This document shows, in pieces, positions 46,770 to 54,685 of a stretch of 64,000 bases of DNA. Source of the DNA: a virus; the IMG/VR virus record IMGVR_UViG_3300013772_000005, positions 1-64,000 of that record. One strand, given 5' to 3'. A program made the position numbers and the translations under genes. Below the pieces are notes generated by a model, which was not told where the DNA came from, made no database searches, and saw only the letters and a list, made by a program, of their open reading frames with translations. The stretch's first letter is position 1, and each line of letters begins with the position of its first letter.

Positions 46770-47411
46770 TCATGCGATTGTCCCCGCCGTCCCAGCACCG
46801 AGAGTCATCGGGCCACCCGTCGGTGGGAAAGCACCCACGACTTTTCCCGTCGCATAGGCGCAACGGGCATTGGCCATGATGTAGCCGGCGACCGCCGTGT
46901 AAACCGGCGACGCCAGCGGTCCGGTGCTGACGGTCGTTGCCCACGCCGATCCGACCAGGCCGGCGACCAGGCCGCCCGATCCGGCACCGGCAGCCAACGG
47001 ACCACCAGAGAGCGGCGTCGCTGTGCAGTTGCCGGTGATGTCGCCGACGGCGAAGCTGACTTTCCCCGATGCCATCAGGTAGGTCGTTGAGGCATTGGCC
47101 TCCGCTGAAAGCTGGCTGGAGTCGGCACCGGCGAAGCCCGAAGTGAGGTCGGCGAGCCAAGTGGTCGGCAGAAGGGCCGAAATCAAGCCGCCAGTGGCCG
47201 CGCCGAGGGTGATGGGAGCACCAGGGGCGCCGGTGGCCACGACCGTTCCTGGGGCATTTGCGACGATCCCAGCGTGAAGCGTGTCGACGACGGCCTGAGC
47301 GTACTTGGTCATCTCGGTTGTGACCGAGATCGGGTGGCCGTCTTTGTCGGTCGGAGGACCGAGCGCCGAGAGAATGGCGCTGGCTAGATCGCTCACGACC
47401 AGACCGCTCAT
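46770..47411 (-). CDS. Conserved baseplate-region protein, 213 aa
   Basis: ATG 47411 overlaps the spike stop (ATGA). Gly/Ala/Thr-rich with few charged residues (ASAILSALGPPTDKDGHPIS, PGTVVATGAPGAPITLGAAT, AGLVGSAWATTVSTGPLASP). Proteins of this type lie next to the spike in several large myoviruses, but I do not know their function. An overlapping frame at 46753-47418 is rejected as a shadow. Confidence 0.7.
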   Translation of the reverse strand: MSGLVVSDLASAILSALGPPTDKDGHPISVTTEMTKYAQAVVDTLHAGIVANAPGTVVATGAPGAPITLGAATGGLISALLPTTWLADLTSGFAGADSSQLSAEANASTTYLMASGKVSFAVGDITGNCTATPLSGGPLAAGAGSGGLVAGLVGSAWATTVSTGPLASPVYTAVAGYIMANARCAYATGKVVGAFPPTGGPMTLGAGTAGTIA

Positions 47412-48478
47412 ATGCCACCCATCATCAGCCCGAGCTTCGTCAGCAGCGGCGTCATCTGCGCCACAATGCTGATGGGTGCGCCGAAGCCGGCAGCCGTGCA
47501 GGTCGAGAGCGCCGTCACGAGCTGATTCAGGATGTCGAGCACTTCACCGGCGGCGTTGCCGAGGCCGACCTTGCCGTCAGCGATCTTGAGCTTGCCGCCC
47601 GCCGTGTCCGCCACGTCGACTTCCGTGGCACCGGTGAGCGTCACCTTGCCGCCGCTCGAAGAGACGGCGATGTCCTTGGCGGCCGTGACCGTCACAGCAC
47701 CGCTCTTCATCGTCAGGGACGTGCCGCCGCCGGCCGGTGTCGTCGCCGCAATGCCGTCGGCGGCTGAGATTTTGATCTCGTCGCCATAGGCGGTCTTCAG
47801 GTCGATCGAATCGGCGGCGTTGTCGACGTTGAAGGTCGTGCCGGTCGTGTTCTTGAAGGTGAAGCCGCCGTCGGGGGCGAAGGTGGCGACCGTCCCAACA
47901 GCGTCCGGATTTGTCGGGACACCAGTCGTTGGATCGGCGAGGCCAACCATCTTGACGGTGAACGTCCCGTCGTTTGCGAGCAGAAACTCGAAGCCATTTT
48001 GCTCATAGCGCTCAAACTCGGCATCAGCAGCGCTTGGCTCTTTGTAGTTTGAGTTTTCACTGACACGCGGATGAACCGCTGATTTAAGGATGATCGGAAC
48101 GTCACCGTCACCGTTAATGAAGAGGCACCAGACCGCTTCGCCATCTTTCTTGTCCTCGAAGGTGTTCTGCGCGAGCCCGTCGGGAGAAGTGAAGTCGCGG
48201 CCGACGCCACGGCGAACGCGGGTGTGGTTGTTGAAGATCGAGCCGGCGCTCGACATATCGAGGACACCCGGATAAAGCTGGCCGCCAATCACCACCTTGT
48301 ATTCAAGCTGACCGGTGATGTTGTCGTCGTCGTCGGCGAAAACTGCCTTCTGCACGTAGCCGCGCTTGACGCCAAACTGCGACTTCTGCGAGTCGTTGGC
48401 GCTCATCGGCATCGACGCCCGGACGTTGTTGGGGATCGGACCACCGTCAGGCGAGTAGCGGCGAAGGTTGGAGCCCAT
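47408..48478 (-). CDS. Baseplate central spike (gpV-like)
   Basis: 356 aa. ATG 48478 overlaps the hub stop by one base. Residues about 35-130 form the OB-fold base domain (KRGYVQKAVFADDDDNITGQ, VVIGGQLYPGVLDM, GDGDVPIILKSAVHPRVSEN). A repetitive beta-helix follows (FNVDNAADSIDLKTAYGDEI, TSLTMKSGAVTVTAAKDIAV, GKVTLTGATEVDVADTAGGK), and a hydrophobic end (LNQLVTALSTCTAAGFGAPI). This is the trimeric needle that pierces the outer membrane on contraction. Confidence 0.85.
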   Translation of the reverse strand: MGSNLRRYSPDGGPIPNNVRASMPMSANDSQKSQFGVKRGYVQKAVFADDDDNITGQLEYKVVIGGQLYPGVLDMSSAGSIFNNHTRVRRGVGRDFTSPDGLAQNTFEDKKDGEAVWCLFINGDGDVPIILKSAVHPRVSENSNYKEPSAADAEFERYEQNGFEFLLANDGTFTVKMVGLADPTTGVPTNPDAVGTVATFAPDGGFTFKNTTGTTFNVDNAADSIDLKTAYGDEIKISAADGIAATTPAGGGTSLTMKSGAVTVTAAKDIAVSSSGGKVTLTGATEVDVADTAGGKLKIADGKVGLGNAAGEVLDILNQLVTALSTCTAAGFGAPISIVAQMTPLLTKLGLMMGGI

Positions 48479-50241
48479 CAGACGAGGCCCCCAATTTTAT
48501 CGGCCAGAGACGAGTTGACGTCGACACCGGCAACGGTGGTTGACTCGTCAACATCCGGACCACGGTCAATCGTCGTCTTCACGAGGCTGGTGACATCGAA
48601 ATCGGTGTCGAACTGGCCGGCATCAGCACTGTCGAGATCGATGAAGGGCTTGTCTTTGCTTTCCCACTGGCCACAGCAGAGCGTCCACTCCGTCATCCAC
48701 TGGCCAGGGAAGGTCCAGTCGTGCTTATAGCCCTCGACATAAAAGATCTTCGTCGGCGGATTATCAGCAGCACTCTTCGTGGCATCAAAGCGCTCGGGGA
48801 TGATTCTCAGGACAACGCCAAGCCGCGCCTGAATGGTACCCGAGGTCTCGACCGTGCCAGACTCGTAGAGGTGATGAAAGGCAAGCTGATCGTAGCGCTG
48901 CTCAAGAAAACTCTTTATCACGTCGACCGAAGCCGTCAGCGACTTGCCGTCTTTGTTGTAGATGAAGTCGACCACCTCTTCGCTGCGCTTCAGTCCGTAG
49001 CGACGGATCGACTCGCGAAGCTGCATGGGGTTGCCGACACCGCCATCGGCACCGATGTTGCCGAGCTGATTCACCGCACTCTCGGCGTCCTGCATCTTCG
49101 GGTGCAGCCAGATATGGTTGAAGCGGGCGTGACCATCGCGGCCGAGGTTGTCGAATTTGATGTCGTGGTGAAACATCGTCACCACGTCGCCGGTGGCCAC
49201 GAGATCGAGCAGGTTGAAGAAGTTGTCGTTGAGGGCGCCAGAGGTGTCGCTGAAGAAGACCGAAGTCGGGCGCGGGCGCAGCGTCAGTGTCGGTTGAGCC
49301 GCCCCGCTGTCGGTGCGCGTGAGGTCGACGTAGATCTCGTTCACGACCATGTTTGAGCTGCGCTCCAGAATCCCCCAGAGGGCACCGTTGCTATTGGGAC
49401 TGAGTGACACGCGCACGGCGTGCCCCGGCAGGTCCGGCCAGACAGCGCGCATCAGGATGTCGTTGAATGAGCCGCCAAGGCTTGAGGCGCCAAAAAACTT
49501 CAGCACCTCGTCAGGCATGAACCACTGATTGAGCGAGTCGATATGACCGGTTCCTTCAGCGTTGGCCGTCTTGACATCGACACCATCAGCGCTCAGGAAA
49601 AGATCGACGGTCTGATTCACCAGCGTGTCGGGCGATCCCTCGATGTAGAGGCCCTTCTGGTGAAGGAGCGTATCGGCCAAGCTCTTCGACGACGTGATTG
49701 GCACGTAGGGGTTGAAGAAGATGTCGGTGTCCTCAAACACCTTGCCGAAGTCGCGCCCAGTTACCGAGTAGCGGACCAGCGTCTTCCCGGTCTTCTGATC
49801 CTTCTGCTTTGAGCGGCTGATCCGGTCGACGTTGCCAAACATGACGACGTTCGTGTTGCTCACCGCCGGATCGCTCACCTGATCAAACATCTGGATCACC
49901 AGCCAGTCGCCAGGCGAGATGAGCTGCTTCCAGTTGACCGTCGGCATCAGCGTGATCTCGAAAGACCCGGCCGGCGTATTCATGCTCTTCTCGATCGAGA
50001 TGGCGGCGATCTCGGCCTGAATCACGCCGCGCTTGACGCCACGGATCTCGTCGTCGCTGGCCAGGCCGCGAAGGTTGGAAGCGTCGCCGAAATACTGCTC
50101 AACGTAGTGCCAGTAGATGACGCGCGCATGCGAGGTCTTCGACTGAATCGAGCGCTGCTGTCCGCTCTGCGTTACCTGGCCCTTGAGGGTGGCAGCGAAG
50201 CCGTCGCCGAGCGAGCTGGGGTTGATCGGGAAGTCAACCAT
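48478..50241 (-). CDS. Baseplate hub protein (gpD/gp44-like)
   Basis: 587 aa from ATG 50241, which lies inside the last codons of the tape-measure gene. Beta-rich N-terminal half typical of hub proteins (ISIEKSMNTPAGSFEITLMP, LISPGDWLVIQMFDQV, RYSVTGRDFGKVFEDTDIFF) and a C-terminal ring domain (VYVEGYKHDWTFPGQWMTEW-like FYVEGYKHDWTFPGQW). It joins tail tube and spike. Position between tape measure and spike is the standard order. Confidence 0.8.
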   Translation of the reverse strand: MVDFPINPSSLGDGFAATLKGQVTQSGQQRSIQSKTSHARVIYWHYVEQYFGDASNLRGLASDDEIRGVKRGVIQAEIAAISIEKSMNTPAGSFEITLMPTVNWKQLISPGDWLVIQMFDQVSDPAVSNTNVVMFGNVDRISRSKQKDQKTGKTLVRYSVTGRDFGKVFEDTDIFFNPYVPITSSKSLADTLLHQKGLYIEGSPDTLVNQTVDLFLSADGVDVKTANAEGTGHIDSLNQWFMPDEVLKFFGASSLGGSFNDILMRAVWPDLPGHAVRVSLSPNSNGALWGILERSSNMVVNEIYVDLTRTDSGAAQPTLTLRPRPTSVFFSDTSGALNDNFFNLLDLVATGDVVTMFHHDIKFDNLGRDGHARFNHIWLHPKMQDAESAVNQLGNIGADGGVGNPMQLRESIRRYGLKRSEEVVDFIYNKDGKSLTASVDVIKSFLEQRYDQLAFHHLYESGTVETSGTIQARLGVVLRIIPERFDATKSAADNPPTKIFYVEGYKHDWTFPGQWMTEWTLCCGQWESKDKPFIDLDSADAGQFDTDFDVTSLVKTTIDRGPDVDESTTVAGVDVNSSLADKIGGLV

Positions 50242-53164
50242 ACTTGGCCCTCGGTCCACGTGGCACGTCGCGCATGCCGCTTGAGCCGCCGCTCAGCGCG
50301 TGCGCCAGCATCATGATGGCTTGGGTATTGGCACCCATGGCGTGCTCGTGGGAGCCACTGTCGAGCTTCACCGACGACGGGAAGGCGCTCAGCGCCGACA
50401 TCATCGACTCGACGCCACCAACGGCACCGCCGTCCGCGTAGGGCGAAATCTTGCCGCCTGCATTGGCGTGCTGAAGCGCCAGCATGTTGCGGCTGGCATC
50501 CCGCGCATTCACCACAAACTCGCCCGGCGTCAGCCCGGTCATCAGTGTGTCGGTGCCCATGTCGGACCGGCCCCGCCCGATGCCTCTGATCGACGAGAAG
50601 CCGACGGAACCGCCACCGGCTTTGCCAGGCGCCTGATTACCCTCGTGGGCATGCTCGGCCAACTTCGCGTAAGGATCGTCTGCCTTCGCTTCGCCGGAAC
50701 CAGTGACCGATTTGACGAGATTTGAAAAGAAAGCCTTCACCCGCTTATTGCCGGCGCTGTTGATCGCATGGTCATCAACCGTAGTCTTCACGTCGCCACC
50801 GTCGGCGAAACCGATCAGGCCGCCAAAGGCTTTCCCGAGCGCCTGATTACCCTCATGCGCATGCTTCGCCAGCTCGTCATAGGGATCAGCCTTAGCCTTC
50901 CCCGAGCCAGTGAGCGTGTCAACGATGTTGGCGATGAAGGCTTTAATGCGCTTGCTGCCAGCGCTGTTGATCACGTGATCGTCGACTGTCGTCTTAAATT
51001 CACCGCCGTCGGCATAGCCGACCATGCCGCCACGAGCCTTGGCTTGATCAGGTTTCTTCTGCTGATCGTCATCGGTGCCGTTGATAAAGGCGTCAAAGCG
51101 ATCCTGGCTCATCACATGACGGTCGTACTTGGCGTCCATGTCGGCTGGATTGAGATCGTCTGCGTCTTTGGCGACGTCTTTCTCGGCGTCGGTCTTCGGG
51201 TCAAAGTCCTTGCCCATATCTTTGAAGCGTTTGTACGCCTGAATGTGCTCGGCTTCCTTGCGCAGGTTCGCATTGCGCGAGCGCGCCAGATGATCCTGCA
51301 CGTCACGGTCAACCTTCGCCTTCTGATCGTCTTCGAGCTTGTCGTATGGCTTGCCGTACTGCTGCGAGTGGATGCCGCGAAGAAGCGGCGTGGCGTCTTC
51401 TTCCGTCTTCGCGTAATTAGCGGCTTCATCAGCCGATGGCACGAAGCCGTGCTTCAGTCCTTGCTTGGTGAATTCCTCAGCGCCGGGCGTGTAGGGATTC
51501 TTCTCTTCGACACCGAGCACCTTGGAAATATATTTGTTCACGGCGTCGTCAAACTTCGTCACCGTGTGATCCATCATGATCACGCCGTCCATCATGTCTT
51601 TCGAGATGATGTTTTTCATGTTGTCCACTTCTTCTTTGAAGGTGACAACCGAGCCCTCGTAGGTCTTCATCGCATCGTCTGCCCGCTGTGCGGGTGTCTT
51701 CTGCGCGTCTTTGTATTCCTTCATTTCTTTTTTAGTGAGCTTGTCGCCTCTGCCCAGCTTTTGGTAGATGGCGGACGCCGGATCTCCCTCAAGTCCAGTC
51801 TTCTCGCGAAACATCTGAAGCGCTTCTTCAGAGTCTTTACCACGCCCACCCTGCGTCGCTTCTTTGAAGGCAGTGTTGAGATACTGCTTGATGATCTCGT
51901 CACCGCTGGCCGATAGATCTTTGGCCAGATTCGGCATCCCTGATTCTCTGAAACCCTGAAGCGTCTTCTGACTCGCACCGAAGGCGCCAAAGGCACGGCG
52001 GTTGGCAATACCCGATGGCGTCAATGTCCGGCCATGATGCGCCGACACTTCCTGCGTCGCCTGATACATACCGAAGTTTTGAAACTCGTTGCCACCGCCC
52101 TTGAAGAGCGCGTCAAGCTTCCCCATCGCATCGAAGATGCGCTCGGGATGCCCACGAAAGAAATTCATGTCGCCGAGCGAGGTGGCGAAACCGCGCAGCG
52201 ACTTCTCATCGACGTTGACGCCCTTCGACATTTGGTCGAGGTAGCCCGCCATCTGCTGAAGGTATTCACCCACCGCCGAGCCCGATAGCTTCATCGAGAC
52301 GGCGTCGCCGACGGCGTTGGCGATGCTCTCAGCCGGCTTCTCTGAGCCCGCACGCCGAGCTGAGCCGTAGGCGCTGGCGTAGCCTTCACCGCTGATACCG
52401 AAGCCGCGTTCCAGCCGCTCGGACTGATTCACCAGCCCGCTGATCTCACCGTTGCCCATATCCCGGCCGCCCTGAGCAGCGATGCCGGCACCGCGTTGAA
52501 GGCGGTCCATCCTGGTGAAACCGAACTGTGAGCGTCCCTCAACCATGCCGTTGCCGGTGAGTGAACGCACGCGCATGCCGGCTTCGGAGTGCTCGATCTC
52601 ACGCTCAATAGCGGCGTGGACACCTATGCCAATGCCGATGGCACCCAGGGCCTTCATGCCACCACGTGCGAGCTTGCCGATAACGTTGGAGCCACCGCCC
52701 CCGCCGCCTACGTCTTCGTCGCCCCCACCGCCACTTCCGCCGCCCCCACCCGTTCTCGGCGGGCGGGTGTAGCTCGGCTGCGGCGCCTGCGGAAGCGGCT
52801 GGTAGCCAGGCGATGGTGCCGAGCTTCCGCCGACGGTCTGCGGGTAGTTGATCGTGACGCTTTTGCCAAACGCCTGCTGCTGACGCGCAACGCGAGCGAT
52901 CACCGAGCTGAGCGCCCGGTACTGGTCGACGTAGTTGGAAATCACCTTGGGGTTGAGCGCCTGCTGGCTGGCCTTGTGCAGATCGTGCAAACGGTCGGTG
53001 CAGCCACCGATCAGGTTCTCGAAGATCTTCACCTGGTCGTGCAGGTCTTTTGAGAAGACACCTTTAAGGTCGCCGCCGAGAGCTTTGAAGACATCCTTCA
53101 GCTTGCCGATCTCGGCCTTCGCTGGTTTGATGTCGAGGCCGATCTGAATCTTGGCTTGCTTCAC
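50234..53164 (-). CDS. Tail tape measure protein
   Basis: 976 aa. N-terminal coiled region (MKQAKIQIGLDIKPAKAEIG, VFKALGGDLKGVFSKDLHDQ), a Gly-rich hinge at about 140-160, a membrane-active or helical segment around 165-190 (ARGGMKALGAIGIGIGVHAA), and long helical regions. The C-terminal 230 residues contain a 70-residue tandem duplication (KTTVDDHVINSAGSKRIKAF and KTTVDDHAINSAGNKRVKAF) followed by the typical LMTGLTPGEFVVNARDASRN. It fixes tail length and is ejected first. The gene overlaps both neighbours. Confidence 0.88.
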   Translation of the reverse strand: MKQAKIQIGLDIKPAKAEIGKLKDVFKALGGDLKGVFSKDLHDQVKIFENLIGGCTDRLHDLHKASQQALNPKVISNYVDQYRALSSVIARVARQQQAFGKSVTINYPQTVGGSSAPSPGYQPLPQAPQPSYTRPPRTGGGGGSGGGGDEDVGGGGGGSNVIGKLARGGMKALGAIGIGIGVHAAIEREIEHSEAGMRVRSLTGNGMVEGRSQFGFTRMDRLQRGAGIAAQGGRDMGNGEISGLVNQSERLERGFGISGEGYASAYGSARRAGSEKPAESIANAVGDAVSMKLSGSAVGEYLQQMAGYLDQMSKGVNVDEKSLRGFATSLGDMNFFRGHPERIFDAMGKLDALFKGGGNEFQNFGMYQATQEVSAHHGRTLTPSGIANRRAFGAFGASQKTLQGFRESGMPNLAKDLSASGDEIIKQYLNTAFKEATQGGRGKDSEEALQMFREKTGLEGDPASAIYQKLGRGDKLTKKEMKEYKDAQKTPAQRADDAMKTYEGSVVTFKEEVDNMKNIISKDMMDGVIMMDHTVTKFDDAVNKYISKVLGVEEKNPYTPGAEEFTKQGLKHGFVPSADEAANYAKTEEDATPLLRGIHSQQYGKPYDKLEDDQKAKVDRDVQDHLARSRNANLRKEAEHIQAYKRFKDMGKDFDPKTDAEKDVAKDADDLNPADMDAKYDRHVMSQDRFDAFINGTDDDQQKKPDQAKARGGMVGYADGGEFKTTVDDHVINSAGSKRIKAFIANIVDTLTGSGKAKADPYDELAKHAHEGNQALGKAFGGLIGFADGGDVKTTVDDHAINSAGNKRVKAFFSNLVKSVTGSGEAKADDPYAKLAEHAHEGNQAPGKAGGGSVGFSSIRGIGRGRSDMGTDTLMTGLTPGEFVVNARDASRNMLALQHANAGGKISPYADGGAVGGVESMMSALSAFPSSVKLDSGSHEHAMGANTQAIMMLAHALSGGSSGMRDVPRGPRAKYG
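50612..51031. repeat. 210-bp tandem duplication in the tape-measure gene
   Basis: Two adjacent in-frame copies of 210 bp (about 50612-50821 and 50822-51031). The offset is visible in CGCCTGATTACC at 50630 and 50840. Each copy encodes 70 residues with about 70 percent identity by eye. Confidence 0.75.
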
Positions 53165-53649
53165 GCCTTGCCCCCGAAGTCGTCCTCAAACTCGTCTTCA
53201 CCCAGCAGCGGCACCTTCAGCTTCGGCCGCTTCGACTTGCCGACCGACGCGACGATCTTCTCGAATTCTTCGTCGCTCACGTCTTCGGTTTTGTATTTCG
53301 AGAGGTCAACCGTCTTGCCTTGCCGCTGACGCACCCGCTTGAGTAGAGCCAGCGCTTCATCTTCACCGCGAAACTTCTCGCTCCCGTCCCACTCTTCCGC
53401 GCCCGATCTAGCTTTATCAAAGGCCGCTATCTCTTCCGGGTGCCGCTCGTAGAAGTCTTCCAGGTACTCGACGTAAAGCTCTTCTACCGTGTAGTCATCG
53501 ACCGGCTTCGGCGGGACTCTGTATTTCTGATGCCACCACTTCTTGAGCTGGTGCTCGTGATCATTCAGGTTCGAGATGGCGATGCGGTGAAGGTTGTCGG
53601 CGTTGAGCAGTCTACGGTTGAGCTGCGACGACGGCTTCCTTAACCGCAT
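53161..53649 (-). CDS. Tail assembly chaperone, second frame (gpT-like)
   Basis: 162 aa from ATG 53649, preceded by GAGGGAG nine bases upstream. It overlaps the end of the upstream chaperone by 38 bases and the start of the tape measure by four. It is charged (NDHEHQLKKWWHQKYRVPPK, VEELYVEYLEDFYERHPEEI). Two overlapping genes just upstream of the tape measure are the usual chaperone G/GT arrangement. The frame relation is +1 (or -2) to the first gene, so a fused GT product would need a less common shift; independent start is also possible. Confidence 0.7.
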   Translation of the reverse strand: MRLRKPSSQLNRRLLNADNLHRIAISNLNDHEHQLKKWWHQKYRVPPKPVDDYTVEELYVEYLEDFYERHPEEIAAFDKARSGAEEWDGSEKFRGEDEALALLKRVRQRQGKTVDLSKYKTEDVSDEEFEKIVASVGKSKRPKLKVPLLGEDEFEDDFGGKA

Positions 53650-54061
53650 TGGCCGGATCTCCCTCTACGACGGTCGTGGCGTTGCCGCTATAGACCTTCG
53701 TCTTCCACTCTTCCTCAAACGCCATGCAACGGTTGTAGATCTCCGCAACGACATTGGCGTCGTAGAGATCGATGCCGAAAGCCGCGTCGGCCCACCACTG
53801 CGGGAAGTCGTCGAGGGTGAAGCGCAGATGCGAGATGGCCATGTTGAAGTCAGAGGTGTCTTCATCGAGCGTCGTCAGGTCGTTGTTCAACCTGGCCCGC
53901 ATGGCGGCGATACGCGAGCGGGCGCCACAGCTCGGGCGACGGTACTTGAATTTGCCGATGAAGATCTCGCGCGTCTCAGCACCTGTGACTTGGATGTCGA
54001 AGGAATGCTCCATCGACGGCAGGCGGGACGGCGGGGCTTTCGAGGCTCCAGGCTTGCTCAC
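53612..54061 (-). CDS. Tail assembly chaperone, first frame (gpG-like)
   Basis: 149 aa from ATG 54061. The sequence IAAMRARLNNDLTTLDEDTS, then LRFTLDDFPQWWADAAFGID and VVAEIYNRCMAFEEEW, is characteristic of contractile-tail assembly chaperones. Such proteins coat the tape measure while the tube polymerises. It precedes the overlapping second-frame gene. Possible slippery points are CCGTAG at its stop codon (+1) or GAGGGAG (-2), neither a classical -1 heptamer. Confidence 0.75.
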   Translation of the reverse strand: MSKPGASKAPPSRLPSMEHSFDIQVTGAETREIFIGKFKYRRPSCGARSRIAAMRARLNNDLTTLDEDTSDFNMAISHLRFTLDDFPQWWADAAFGIDLYDANVVAEIYNRCMAFEEEWKTKVYSGNATTVVEGDPANAVKEAVVAAQP

Positions 54062-54230
54062 AGCTTCTCCTTAAATCACCGACGACGGTGGAATTGTAAG
54101 GCCAACTCGCATGGCCCTTCCGCGTACTGCCGGATGCAGATCTCGACACGTTGCCTGAGGCTATCAGGGTGGGTTCCACCCAGCCTTAGCTGGGGGAGCT
54201 TCGGCGTAGCTCTAGCGGCGCTGCGCCGAA
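54062..54230 (-). other. Hairpin cluster after the tail tube gene
   Basis: 169 bases between the tail tube stop and the chaperone start. In the minus-strand transcript three hairpins follow each other: TCGGCG/CGCCGA (54201-54229), CCCAGC/GCTGGG (54179-54194) and GGGTGG/CCACCC (54167-54181); the last two share bases and exclude each other. No T-tract. Likely partial termination or RNA processing to lower chaperone and tape-measure expression relative to tube protein. Confidence 0.55.
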
Positions 54231-54650
54231 TTAGGTGCCAGTGGCGTCAAACTCGTCTTTCGCTTGCAGGCCGACGAAGCTCCAGGTTTCCGTCATCACG
54301 CCGCGCGCATCGACGGTCGTCTGACGAGCCTGGATCTTCACGCCGGTCATGAGCAGGATGATGTTGCCGTCGGGATCGACGATCATCGCGTCCATGGTCC
54401 CCTGCGTGAGGAGCTGCGGCAGCGACTTCATGATGCCGAGCTGCTTCACGCTCTTGTTCGGCACGCGAAAGGATTGGCACTGCATGTCGACCGTGTAGCC
54501 AACCTCTGCATGCTCTTCCACGTCGAGCTGGTCGAGGACGTTGATCGCCTCGTATTGGATGTTCTCGTTGTAAGACACGTTCGAGGCGAAAGCGATCACC
54601 GTCCCGTTGATCGAGAATTTCGCTTTTGCCCCTGTCATCACCGTAGACAT
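54231..54650 (-). CDS. Tail tube protein
   Basis: 139 aa from ATG 54650, with AAAGGAG upstream. MSTVMTGAKAKFSINGTVIA, then ASNVSYNENIQYEAINVLDQ, EVGYTVDMQCQSFRVPNKSV and a C-terminal strand pair match the beta-barrel tube proteins of contractile tails. It follows the sheath gene, the usual order. Hexamers stack to form the inner tube. Confidence 0.85.
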   Translation of the reverse strand: MSTVMTGAKAKFSINGTVIAFASNVSYNENIQYEAINVLDQLDVEEHAEVGYTVDMQCQSFRVPNKSVKQLGIMKSLPQLLTQGTMDAMIVDPDGNIILLMTGVKIQARQTTVDARGVMTETWSFVGLQAKDEFDATGT

Positions 54651-54685
54651 ACGACTCACTCCTTTCGTTTAGGCGACAGCGAAAC

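Noticed and set aside
46753-47418. Alternative minus-strand frame over the 213-aa baseplate-region gene
   Set aside because: Arg/His-rich shadow; the accepted frame has the ATGA coupling with the spike gene.
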